From Nitrospiraceae bacterium (lineage in GTDB: Bacteria; Nitrospirota; Thermodesulfovibrionia; Thermodesulfovibrionales; UBA9159): a stretch of DNA of 7,258 nucleotides. Numbering within the stretch: position 1 is the first letter of the stretch; every line of letters begins with the position of its first letter. The position numbers and the translations under genes are program-made. The notes below the pieces were generated by a model, which was not told the origin of the DNA, made no database searches, and saw nothing but the letters and a program-made list of their open reading frames with translations. Shown one piece after another: positions 1 to 6,106 of the stretch. The stretch is taken from the NCBI GenBank assembly GCA_003453735.1, contig DMNE01000278.1:314-7571 (forward strand), read 5' to 3'.

Positions 1-96
1 ACCCAGAACCACAAGGGGCTCATGGAGGTGCAATCGACACCGGGCAGGGGGACAGTTTTCAAGGTGAGACTGCCAATAGGGGAGAGCAAAACATGA
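1..96 (+). CDS. Sensor histidine kinase, C-terminal end (partial)
   Basis: Frame 1 is open from the window edge to a TGA at 94-96 and gives 31 residues. They include KGLMEVQSTPGRGTVFKVRLP-like sequence, the usual last strands of a histidine kinase HATPase_c domain (pattern G-x-[IM]-x-V-x-S-x-PG-x-GT-x-F-x-x-x-LP). This part closes the ATP-binding fold, so only the end of the kinase is seen and its sensor domain and signal are unknown. The stop overlaps the next gene's start as ATGA (93-96), so kinase and regulator are almost certainly co-transcribed and translationally coupled, and the kinase is the likely phosphodonor for the regulator that follows. The family call is firm from the motif. 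Everything upstream is outside the window. Confidence 0.85.
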   Translation, partial: TQNHKGLMEVQSTPGRGTVFKVRLPIGESKT

Positions 97-1610
97 GCCA
101 GCCGGCAAAAGTATTGATTGTGGACGATGAAGAATTGATCCGCCTGAACCTGCGGATGCTGTTGGAGGATCTCGGCTATTGTGTCGTCGAGGCCGCCGAC
201 GGAAGGGAAGGGCTCGATGTCTTTGACCGGGAAGGGCCGGACCTAATCCTGGCCGATCTGAGGATGCCGGTGATGGATGGGCTTTCCATGATTGCCGGAC
301 TTCAAGAGAAGAGCACGGAGACACCTATTATCGTGGTCTCCGGAACTGGTACCGTGCAGAACGCCGTTGATTCGCTTCGCCTCGGCGCATGGGACTACGT
401 CATAAAGCCGGTCGAGGATGCAAGAGCGTTTGAGGTCGTCATCGAACGGACACTTGAGAAAGCACGTCTTATGAAGGAGAATCGGCTCTATCGTGAGCAT
501 TTGGAAGAATTGGTGCGCGAGCGGACGGAGGAGCTCCGTAAAACTCTTGATGAACTGAAACTCCGGCATCAGGAAGTCAGCCGATTGAAAGATATGCTGG
601 CTGACGACAACCGTTATCTGTTTGTCGAACTATGGTCAGCTTCAGGAGATGAAATTATTGGTTCGGATTTTGGTCTGAAAGCAGTGATGGAGATGGTGCA
701 GCAGGTGGCGCCCCTCAACAGCCCTGTGCTATTGCTGGGGGAGACGGGTACGGGAAAAGAGGTCATCGCCAATGCGATTCACTATTCTTCACCCCGCAAG
801 GATGGCCCTTTTATCAAGGTCAACTGCGGGGCCATCCCTGAGACTCTCCTCGACAGCGAGCTCTTCGGTCACGAGAAAGGAGCTTTCACCGGGGCCGTCA
901 GCCAAAGGAGGGGGCGATTCGAACGGGCCGACAAGGGAACTATTTTTCTGGATGAGATTGGAGAACTGCCGTTGCAGGCTCAGGTGAGGCTGCTACATGT
1001 CATTCAAAAAAGAGAGATCGAGCGTGTGGGAGGAACAAATTCCATACCGGTAGACGTCCGTATTATATCGGCCACGCACAGAAATCTTGGGGAGATGATT
1101 GCCTCTGGGCGATTTCGTGAAGATCTCTGGTTCCGATTAAATGTCTTTCCCATAATTCTTCCTCCTCTTCGTCAACGAAAGGAAGACATTCCCTCGCTCC
1201 TCAGCCATTTTATTTCCAGGAAATCCATTGAACTCGGTGTTTCAACACCACCCACTGTTGCACCGGGCGCGCTGGAACGATTGATGAATTATAATTGGCC
1301 CGGAAATGTGCGAGAGTTGGAAAATCTGGTGGAAAGGGAAGTGATCCGGCACCGTAGCGGACGACTCATGTTTGATTCTCTGTTACCCGCTGGCAAAGAA
1401 ACAATAACTCTTGATCGCCGGGAAGGAGCTCATGAACGTAACCCCTTAAAACTTGATGAGGTAATATCGTTGCACATCAGTAATGTATTGAGGATGACCA
1501 AGGGCAAGGTTCATGGTCCAGGCGGAGCGGCCGAGCTATTAGGTATCAAGGCAAACACTCTTAGGGCACGCATGGACAAACTTGGAATTAAATATGGGCG
1601 CAATAAATGA
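93..1610 (+). CDS. NtrC-family sigma-54-dependent response regulator
   Basis: This 505-residue cytoplasmic regulator should, when phosphorylated, drive transcription by sigma-54 RNA polymerase. Receiver domain, about residues 5-120: acidic pair D11/D12, phosphoacceptor D55 in ADLRMP, S83 and K105 in IKP. Residues about 120-178 are rich in E, K, R and L and look like a coiled-coil linker. AAA+ domain, about 188-410: Walker A GETGTGKE (216-223), sigma-54 contact loop GAFTGA (263-268), Walker B GTIFLDE (282-288), arginine-finger region FREDLWFRLN (341-350) and sensor II NWPGNVREL (401-409). The C-terminus (about 453-500) is a Fis-type helix-turn-helix with GPGGAAELLGIKANTLRARM. All key residues are present, so it should be active. 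The ATG lies 8 nt after GGGGAG (79-84) and overlaps the kinase stop, which supports this start. The target genes are unknown, and I see no convincing -24/-12 promoter in the window. Family call firm; gene name not assignable. Confidence 0.95.
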   Translation: MSQPAKVLIVDDEELIRLNLRMLLEDLGYCVVEAADGREGLDVFDREGPDLILADLRMPVMDGLSMIAGLQEKSTETPIIVVSGTGTVQNAVDSLRLGAWDYVIKPVEDARAFEVVIERTLEKARLMKENRLYREHLEELVRERTEELRKTLDELKLRHQEVSRLKDMLADDNRYLFVELWSASGDEIIGSDFGLKAVMEMVQQVAPLNSPVLLLGETGTGKEVIANAIHYSSPRKDGPFIKVNCGAIPETLLDSELFGHEKGAFTGAVSQRRGRFERADKGTIFLDEIGELPLQAQVRLLHVIQKREIERVGGTNSIPVDVRIISATHRNLGEMIASGRFREDLWFRLNVFPIILPPLRQRKEDIPSLLSHFISRKSIELGVSTPPTVAPGALERLMNYNWPGNVRELENLVEREVIRHRSGRLMFDSLLPAGKETITLDRREGAHERNPLKLDEVISLHISNVLRMTKGKVHGPGGAAELLGIKANTLRARMDKLGIKYGRNK

Positions 1611-1622
1611 GCAGATGCGTCC

Positions 1623-1650
1623 GTCTCGCCCTCACCCAAACTGGCGAGAC
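1623..1650 (+). terminator. Hairpin just after the response regulator, possible transcript end
   Basis: GTCTCGCC (1623-1630) and GGCGAGAC (1643-1650) form a perfect 8-bp GC-rich stem with a 12-nt loop, starting 13 nt after the regulator's stop codon. The position fits a transcript 3' end. No T tract follows on either strand, so it is not a classical intrinsic terminator. It could instead protect the 3' end or act with Rho. Confidence 0.35.
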
Positions 1651-1861
1651 AAAGAAATGCGGACTTTTAGAAGAACTTGCCGAAACCTTCGAACTCATGG
1701 AAACGTTTAGTTCGAGGGGAAACAAATATTTTGGCTGCGTTTCTTTCCAGCCATAATCGTGAGTGATGTGAATCCCCGCCGGTTGCGGCTTTCCAGACCA
1801 TTTTGAACTCCGACCATGCATCGATTATTTCTGGAAGGCAGTTGACCAAACAACACTAACA

Positions 1862-1877
1862 GATTTCTTGAGAAATC
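1862..1877. repeat. Inverted repeat GATTTCT-TG-AGAAATC
   Basis: Two perfect 7-base arms (1862-1868 and 1871-1877) are separated by 2 bases. The compact symmetry is as compatible with a dimeric regulator's operator as with an RNA hairpin. It directly abuts a second inverted repeat, CCTCAC (1877-1882) with GTGAGG (1897-1902), and stands at the left edge of the repeat cluster. Confidence 0.5.
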
Positions 1878-1947
1878 CTCACAAAATCGCTTTCAAGTGA
1901 GGTGTTGATTAGCGGGGGCACCCCGTGTGCATCGGGCTTTGCGATTC

Positions 1948-1987
1948 GTGTTGACTTCTCCGGCGTACTCAACACCCGAGGGGTGTT
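1948..1987 (+). repeat. Overlapping, mutually exclusive hairpins
   Basis: GTGTTGA (1948-1954) can pair perfectly with TCAACAC (1969-1975). The same right arm, as AACACCC (1971-1977), can instead pair with GGGTGTT (1981-1987) across a 3-base loop. GGTGTTGA at 1901-1908 is a third possible partner for TCAACACC (1969-1976). As RNA these pairings could not coexist, an arrangement seen in switching RNAs. No T tract follows directly, and no downstream gene on this strand is an obvious target. Confidence 0.35.
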
Positions 1988-2052
1988 ATTATCCGGTGGA
2001 AACCTTCAGTGTACGCCATCTCCTCACCCGCATTGGTTTCTATATGTTATCA

Positions 2053-2092
2053 GTGTGAACATTTTGATCAAGTTACGAACGGAAGTTCACGC
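2053..2092 (+). repeat. Stem GTGTGAAC / GTTCACGC
   Basis: Bases 2053-2060 and 2085-2092 can form an 8-bp RNA stem with one G-U pair around a 24-nt loop. Within it, GAAC-GGAA-GTTC (2077-2088) could form an alternative short hairpin capped by a GNRA-type tetraloop. The wobble pair exists only in RNA, so this slightly favours a transcript over a DNA site. Chance is not excluded. Confidence 0.3.
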
Positions 2093-2354
2093 GCAGCTGC
2101 TCCTTAGCCGGATGAAGATTAGCGGCGGTACGACAACACCCGTCATTTCCGGTGAAGCATTTGTTTCCCGAAGAAACCCTGTGCCTGTGGCGAGAACGCC
2201 TTCAGGAGCGAGGTGTACTGCCAAAAACAAACACGAGTGACTGCTTGGTAAGACCTGTCTTGTTATTTTGGCAATCAACACCAGAGAGGCGGATACAAAT
2301 CTATCTGCCTCGGTAATTTTCATAGATGACCCCGAATACTGACGGCATCCAGCC

Positions 2355-2383
2355 CGCGTCAGCAGCATCGGCGCGTTTTTTTT
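2355..2383 (+). terminator. Rightward intrinsic (Rho-independent) terminator
   Basis: CGCGTC (2355-2360) pairs with GGCGCG (2370-2375), giving a 6-bp GC-rich stem with one G-U pair and a 9-nt loop, followed at once by eight T residues (2376-2383). This is a good intrinsic terminator for + strand transcripts. An alternative upstream stem, CTGACG (2339-2344) with CGTCAG (2357-2362), would compete with it. The regulator's stop lies about 745 nt upstream, so it either ends a long 3' untranslated region or an independent transcript from the repeat-rich stretch. Confidence 0.55.
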
Positions 2384-2414
2384 GTCTCACAAAGCCCCGC
2401 CCCGCTCCCTTGAG

Positions 2415-2443
2415 TTGAATAAGGTCACAGAATGTTTTATACT
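2415..2443 (+). promoter_or_regulatory. Sigma-70-like promoter candidate reading right
   Basis: TTGAAT (2415-2420) and TATACT (2438-2443) are separated by exactly 17 bases and match the -35 and -10 consensus at 4 of 6 and 5 of 6 positions. The inverted repeat GGTCAC (2423-2428) / GTGACC (2458-2463) flanks the -10 and could be an operator. A transcript would run antisense to the integrase fragment. The only open frame downstream on this strand (ATG 2511 to stop 2690, 59 codons) has no clear ribosome binding site and no recognisable product. Confidence 0.3.
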
Positions 2444-2532
2444 TTTATCATAAGGCGGTGACCACTGGTTCAAGTACTGGGTTAGAGATTTCGTCCCAGG
2501 GCGTCAGAACATGTTCCATAGTGAACGTTTAA

Positions 2533-2547
2533 TCCTGATAATCAGGA
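2533..2547. repeat. Short palindrome TCCTGA-TAA-TCAGGA
   Basis: Two perfect 6-base arms surround a 3-base centre. This could be an operator-like dyad or a small hairpin in a transcript from the candidate promoter about 90 bp upstream. No T tract follows, so it is not a terminator. Confidence 0.35.
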
Positions 2548-2591
2548 GCGCCAATCTCGTTGTGGCACCGTCCCTTATCCTTCTTCTTATG

Positions 2592-2669
2592 TCACAGATT
2601 AATGCTGTTTTTCTTGACGGTTGCCTTCAGATGCTGAAGGAAAAGACCTATTGCCTCTTTGATCGTCAT
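2592..2669 (-). pseudogene. Tyrosine recombinase/integrase, N-terminal fragment
   Basis: The ATG at 2669 opens a 25-codon frame, MTIKEAIGLFLQHLKATVKK followed by NSINL and a stop. The sequence looks like the start of the SAM-like core-binding domain of XerC/D-type tyrosine recombinases: a short helix ending in F-L-x-H-L-K-A, then the V-K-K-N-[ST]-I turn that normally leads into SYRYLL. Here the frame ends right after the turn, and the three frames downstream show no continuation of the domain or the catalytic R-H-R-Y region. The start is convincing, with AAAGGAGG (2684-2677) 7 nt before the ATG. It is most simply the left-over 5' end of an integrase gene cut by deletion or rearrangement. The family call comes from remembered sequence patterns, so it is moderate. 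Confidence 0.5.
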
Positions 2670-2676
2670 GTTGATG

Positions 2677-2684
2677 CCTCCTTT
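2677..2684 (-). promoter_or_regulatory. Near-perfect Shine-Dalgarno sequence
   Basis: On the - strand this reads AAAGGAGG, 7 nt before the ATG at 2669. It is the strongest ribosome binding site in the window and fixes the start of the integrase fragment, rather than the upstream in-frame ATG at 2777. Its survival suggests the gene was broken recently or that the short peptide is still translated. Confidence 0.55.
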
Positions 2685-2908
2685 CAGTGACACGTTTGCC
2701 GGGGTCTGCATAACACAATTGTATAATATGATCACTGGTGGTTCTATTGGTCCAGATAACATAGAAGAAAGCAACACATTTAAAGAGACGGCTTCGACTG
2801 ATAGGTTATAGCCGAAACAAACACCTTTTGGCTATTGACGCCATCTACATGTCCGCAACTTTTCATTGATTTATTGGCTTGAGGCTTTTACGCCCTATTT
2901 CGCAGATC

Positions 2909-3160
2909 TTAGTAGGAGTGGCGATTAATGATAAGGAATACTAATAGCTTCTTTCTGTGAGGGGTTATATAAATTGAGCTAGGATGGGATTGCCCCTTCT
3001 CCTTGCTTCTGGTGAGGCCACCTGTAACATAGAAGCTGCACAGTTCGAGAGTGAAAGAGCATATTCTTTGATGATCAAGGATTATTTGTTCGCGACAATC
3101 TTGACATAACTCAAGGGTGAATGGACATCTTTTTTGCTTGCTTTTGATTTTTGTTGACAT
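2909..3160 (-). CDS. Possible small cysteine-rich protein with duplicated CxFTLELC motif
   Basis: I do not recognise this 83-residue frame. The ATG at 3160 has GAGG 6 nt upstream, a better start than the in-frame ATG at 3292, which would add an unlikely poly-F/poly-K leader. The N-terminal half is basic and carries CPFTLELCQDC (residues 12-22), then CSFTLELC (34-41) 22 residues later. The five cysteines could bind a metal ion, but that is inference. In the two copies the codons for T, L, E, L and C all differ yet encode the same residues, which argues for selection on a protein. The C-terminal half (from about 45) is basic and featureless and may be a run-on. It lies about 200 nt downstream of metW on the same strand in AT-richer DNA. 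It could be a real small protein or a fragment of a larger gene. Confidence 0.35.
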   Translation of the reverse strand: MSTKIKSKQKRCPFTLELCQDCREQIILDHQRICSFTLELCSFYVTGGLTRSKEKGQSHPSSIYITPHRKKLLVFLIINRHSY

Positions 3161-3359
3161 CTTCTTCCTCATTAAAAGTATCAGTGATAAATCATAACGC
3201 TTTCTTAAAGGTTCATTTATTTTCTTCTTTTTTTGCAAATCTGGTAATTTTCCAAGGTTTCGCCGACATGCAAAAAAAAACCTAACCTGCATGCTCGTAA
3301 CTCCTTGCTCATAGGCATATCCAAGAACATCTTCTGTGAAGAGCGCAAAGAGCCATTAT

Positions 3360-3971
3360 TCATATGTGATTTTCCATGGAGATAAGGAATATCGCTTCCT
3401 GCGCTAGCAGATTCGGAAAACTCCTGATGATTTTTTCTCCTGTAACGTACACGGTTTTTTCTGTTTTTATGCTGTTCTTACGACAATAGTCTTCGAAATC
3501 CAAAATGCTCAGGAAGTGCATGTTGGGGGTGTCATGCCACTCATACGGAAGTGCTGGTGTGACGGGAGTCCTTCCCTTGAAAAGTATCTGTGAGCGTACC
3601 TCAAAGTGGGCGAAATTAGGAAAGCTCACAATAACTTTGTTTCCTACTCTCAAGGCATCCTTCAGCACGATATCCGGCTTTCTCACTTGCTGAAGACTAT
3701 GATTGAGCAGAACATAATCGAATGTGCCGTTGCCGAACTCGCCAAGCCCTTTGTCTATGTCATCGTGAAATACACTGAGTCCCTTCCTGACGCATTCGTA
3801 TATTGCCTGATCATCAACCTCTACGCCCCGGCCCCTTGCGCGTTTCATGGTCGTGAGCAGATAAAGCAGTTCTCCTGCGCCGCATCCCAAGTCCAGAACA
3901 GAAGCTCCTTCAGAAACCATGTCTGCGATTACCTTGTAAACAAAAGGAGGACTAGTGTCTTTCGCTAACAA
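3360..3971 (-). CDS. metW: Methionine biosynthesis protein MetW
   Basis: This is a 203-residue cytoplasmic protein of the MetW family, a small class I SAM-methyltransferase fold encoded next to metX in many proteobacteria-like genomes, where it is needed for full homoserine O-acyltransferase function. Visible signatures are motif I VLDLGCGAGE (25-34), GVEVDD (49-54), HDDIDKGL (69-76), FDYVLLNHSLQQVRKP (84-99), SFPNFAHF (116-123) and the family stretch from RTPVTPALPYEWHD (134-147) to MHFLS. Length fits the family. The start is TTG at 3971: an in-frame TGA lies four codons upstream, and the first ATG (residue 18) would cut into the conserved KVIAD region. This gives a 7-nt overlap with the metX stop and no clear ribosome binding site of its own, so it probably depends on translational coupling. 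No obvious intrinsic terminator follows. Confidence 0.9.
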   Translation of the reverse strand: MLAKDTSPPFVYKVIADMVSEGASVLDLGCGAGELLYLLTTMKRARGRGVEVDDQAIYECVRKGLSVFHDDIDKGLGEFGNGTFDYVLLNHSLQQVRKPDIVLKDALRVGNKVIVSFPNFAHFEVRSQILFKGRTPVTPALPYEWHDTPNMHFLSILDFEDYCRKNSIKTEKTVYVTGEKIIRSFPNLLAQEAIFLISMENHI

Positions 3972-5125
3972 ATTTCGTTTTCATACGACACCCGGTTGAG
4001 AAAATGTTCGACCAAAAGGGTCTCGTCCTCGCTTTCCAGGAGAAAAGCATCGTGCCCATACGAGGACCCGATTTCACAATACGTAACATCAACACCGGCT
4101 AGTTTGCAGGCCTTCACGATTTGCTGGCATTGATATGCAGGGTACAGCCAGTCCGACTTGAACGCTATGACAAGGACCTTCGCTGTTATGTCTCTGAATA
4201 CTTCATGGAGCGGTTTTTCTCTCGCCAGGTCGAAATAGTCCATTGCCTTAGTTAGATAAAGGTAAGTATTTGCATCGAACCTTTTGCAAAAGCTTTCTCC
4301 ACGGTCCTTCAAATACTCCTCCACTTCAAAATCCGAAGAGAATTTGTCCGCCCGCCCACCGCTTTTGACTTGCCTGCCGAACTTCTCATTCATCGATTTA
4401 TCGCTCATATACGTCACATGTCCTATCATTCTTGCAACCGCAAGGCCTCTGAGAGGCAACGGCCCTCCATAGTAATCACCTGATTTCCAGTCGGGATCAG
4501 CCATTATGGCCTGCCTTCCTGCCTCGCCAAAGGCGATCTGCTGAGGAGAATGCCCAGCCGAAGTCGCAATGGGGACAGCGCTTAATATCCTTTCAGGGTA
4601 GGCAGCCATCCATTCAAGCACCTGCATACCGCCCATTGATCCACCCGCCACAGAGAGCAGCACATCAATGCCCAGATGATCGATCAGGTGCCGCTGAGCA
4701 TTGACCATGTCCTTAATGGATATGATGGGAAAGTCCAGTCCATAGGGCCTGTTAGTTCGAGGGTTTATCGAAGACGATCCCGTTGAACCCTTGCAGCCTC
4801 CGAGCACATTTGAGCAAATAACAAAGTACCTGTTCGTGTCAAAGGCCTTTCCCGGTCCAATCATGTTATTCCACCAGCCTGGTTTATGATGCCCCCGATG
4901 AAACCCTGTTGCATGCGCGTCTCCTGAAAAGGCATGACAGATAAGGACGACATTTGATTTGTCCCTGTTCGGACTCCCATACGTTTCATAGGCAATCGTT
5001 ATGGGCCCGAGCCGTTCACCGCTTTCGAGGAGCAGTGTGTCGGGCGGAAAACCAAAAGTGAAATGTTCGGTTTCTACGATGCCTAGACCGGCGTGATCCC
5101 TTGAATGTTCTACTTCGATGTACAT
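3965..5125 (-). CDS. metX: Homoserine O-acetyltransferase MetX
   Basis: This 386-residue alpha/beta-hydrolase-fold enzyme transfers an acyl group, most likely acetyl from acetyl-CoA, to L-homoserine, activating it for methionine synthesis. Sequence support: GPITIAYETYG (40-50), the oxyanion region LICHAFSGDAHA (61-72), nucleophile S163 in GGSMGGMQVLEW, general acid D325 in KSDWLYP and catalytic H358 in YGHDAFLLE, so the triad is complete. Length is normal. The family also includes succinyl-transferring members that sequence alone separates poorly; the linked O-acetylhomoserine sulfhydrylase favours acetyl. It starts 8 nt after the cysK stop. The GGAG directly before the ATG is too close to be ideal, so AAGGA inside the last cysK codons or coupling may serve instead. 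It overlaps metW by 7 nt. Confidence 0.93.
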   Translation of the reverse strand: MYIEVEHSRDHAGLGIVETEHFTFGFPPDTLLLESGERLGPITIAYETYGSPNRDKSNVVLICHAFSGDAHATGFHRGHHKPGWWNNMIGPGKAFDTNRYFVICSNVLGGCKGSTGSSSINPRTNRPYGLDFPIISIKDMVNAQRHLIDHLGIDVLLSVAGGSMGGMQVLEWMAAYPERILSAVPIATSAGHSPQQIAFGEAGRQAIMADPDWKSGDYYGGPLPLRGLAVARMIGHVTYMSDKSMNEKFGRQVKSGGRADKFSSDFEVEEYLKDRGESFCKRFDANTYLYLTKAMDYFDLAREKPLHEVFRDITAKVLVIAFKSDWLYPAYQCQQIVKACKLAGVDVTYCEIGSSYGHDAFLLESEDETLLVEHFLNRVSYENEIC

Positions 5126-5133
5126 CTCCGCTT

Positions 5134-6060
5134 TTATTCCTTAAAGAGCCAAGTCGAAAGGTACCTCTCACCAGTGTCGGGGAGTACTATAACGAGAAGC
5201 TTTCCTTCGTTTTCATCCCTTTTTGCAACCTCAAGGGCTGCCCATAATGCCGCACCGGATGATATCCCTGCCAGTATCCCTTCTGTCCTTGCAAGCAATC
5301 TTGCCGTACGCCCTGCGTTTTCATCAGAGACCGTAATAATCTCGTCGATGATCTCCCGGTTGAGCACATCTGGGACAAAACCAGCCCCTATGCCCTGAAT
5401 CTTGTGTGGCCCTGCGGTCCCCTTGGAAAGAACGGGTGATGTCTCTGGTTCAACTGCTATAGCCTTGAATTCTTTCTTTCTCTTCTTAATCACCTCTGAG
5501 ACGCCCGTTATCGTACCCCCGGTGCCGACCCCTGAAACGAGAATGTCTACCTTCCCATCCGTGCCATTCCAGATTTCTTCCGCGGTAGTTTTCCTGTGGA
5601 TTTCTGGGTTTGCAGGGTTCTTGAATTGTTGGGGCATAAAGGCATTAGGTATTGAAGAAGCCAATTCCTCTGCCTTTTCCACTGCTCCTTTCATACCTTC
5701 GGACCCCGGGGTCAATACTAATTCTGCCCCAAAGATCTGCAGCAAATGTCTCCTTTCCATGCTCATGGTCTCGGGCATAGTCAAAATCAGCTTGTATCCC
5801 CTTGCTGCGGCCACAAAGGCGAGGGCTATGCCCGTATTGCCGCTGGTTGGTTCGATAATCACCGATTCCTTACGCAGCAACCCCTGCTCTTCTGCTGCAT
5901 CAAGCATCGCAACCCCTATGCGGTCTTTCACACTGGAAAGGGGATTAAAGGATTCGAGTTTGGCGAGTACTTCCGCCTTTGCCTCCTGAGTAATCCTGTT
6001 CAGCCGCACGAGCGGTGTGTTGGCGACTGTTCTTGTAATGTCATCAAATATCCTGGCCAT
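5134..6060 (-). CDS. cysK: Cysteine synthase (O-acetylserine sulfhydrylase)
   Basis: This 308-residue cytoplasmic PLP enzyme of fold type II makes L-cysteine from O-acetyl-L-serine and sulfide. Sequence support: PLP lysine K45 in [11 protein letters not shown], substrate loop PTSGNTG (71-77), PLP-phosphate loop GVGTGGT (177-183), the GISSGAA segment (265-271) and the C-terminal [10 protein letters not shown] (293-302). All are intact and the length is typical. Cystathionine beta-synthase is related, but nothing here, such as an N-terminal haem region or CBS pair, points that way. GAGG sits 6 nt before the ATG. The gene lies 46 nt after metY and 8 nt before metX. No serine acetyltransferase (cysE) is in view, so its substrate must come from elsewhere in the genome. 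Clustering with metY and metX suggests shared control of both sulfide-fixing branches. Confidence 0.93.
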   Translation of the reverse strand: MARIFDDITRTVANTPLVRLNRITQEAKAEVLAKLESFNPLSSVKDRIGVAMLDAAEEQGLLRKESVIIEPTSGNTGIALAFVAAARGYKLILTMPETMSMERRHLLQIFGAELVLTPGSEGMKGAVEKAEELASSIPNAFMPQQFKNPANPEIHRKTTAEEIWNGTDGKVDILVSGVGTGGTITGVSEVIKKRKKEFKAIAVEPETSPVLSKGTAGPHKIQGIGAGFVPDVLNREIIDEIITVSDENAGRTARLLARTEGILAGISSGAALWAALEVAKRDENEGKLLVIVLPDTGERYLSTWLFKE

Positions 6061-6106
6061 GAATCACCTCATTGTCCTCTTCTCATTGTATTTCGTCATT
6101 GCATTC

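Larger units (their letters stand above)
1901..2282. repeat. 382-bp segment bounded by 10-bp perfect inverted repeats
   Basis: GGTGTTGATT at 1901-1910 is the exact reverse complement of AATCAACACC at 2273-2282. The match does not extend further in either direction, and I see no flanking target-site duplication. Inside are related shorter repeats: GATTAGCGG at 1907-1915 and 2117-2125, CAACACCCG at 1970-1978 and 2134-2142, and CCGGTG at 1993-1998 and 2149-2154. These occur in the same order in both halves, which suggests an old, partly deleted duplication. It could be a MITE-like remnant or the ends of a decayed insertion; no transposase is recognisable. The repeats are directly visible; the mobile-element reading is inference. 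Confidence 0.4.
1651..2354. other. Stretch without a confident gene; repeats and dyads
   Basis: I find no gene with a credible start, ribosome binding site and recognisable product here. Open frames exist on both strands (for example + strand 1902-2240, - strand 1667-1849 and 2087-2368), but none resembles a known family and none has a good Shine-Dalgarno sequence. The stretch is instead dense in short inverted repeats between 1862 and 2092 and ends in a rightward terminator at 2355-2383. It may be a decayed mobile element, a structured non-coding transcript, or both. The sequence alone does not decide. Confidence 0.6.

Noticed and set aside
1667..1849. 60-codon frame on the - strand after the regulator, starting at TTG
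   Set aside because: The composition is protein-like, but it has no ribosome binding site, a rare start, no family resemblance and an in-frame stop three codons upstream. It could be a gene scrap but is not supportable.
1902..2240. 112-codon frame on the + strand through the repeat cluster
   Set aside because: It has no Shine-Dalgarno sequence and no recognisable domain, and it lies over nested inverted repeats. An equally long frame exists on the opposite strand, so it looks like a chance opening.
2423..2500. Possible tRNA suggested by GGTTCAAGTAC
   Set aside because: No acceptor stem, anticodon arm or D arm can be folded around it. It resembles a T loop only locally.
2511..2690. 59-codon frame on the + strand downstream of the candidate promoter
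   Set aside because: It has no good ribosome binding site and is antisense to the better-supported integrase fragment. The frame is open back to 2454, but no start codon in that extension is convincing.
2808..2835. Inverted repeat ATAGCC/GGCTAT in the AT-rich stretch
   Set aside because: A 6-bp stem with a 16-nt loop and no T tract after it is expected by chance at this length and has no positional support.
3267..3293. CATGCA/TGCATG arms around a nine-base A run, as a terminator for metW
   Set aside because: On the - strand the T run lies inside the loop rather than after the stem, so this is not an intrinsic terminator geometry. No other clear stem precedes the T run.
1611..3359. Sigma-54 (-24/-12) promoter as a target of the regulator
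   Set aside because: Several TGGC occurrences were checked (for example near 1642, 2270 and 2559). None has GC at the required 10-base spacing after GG.
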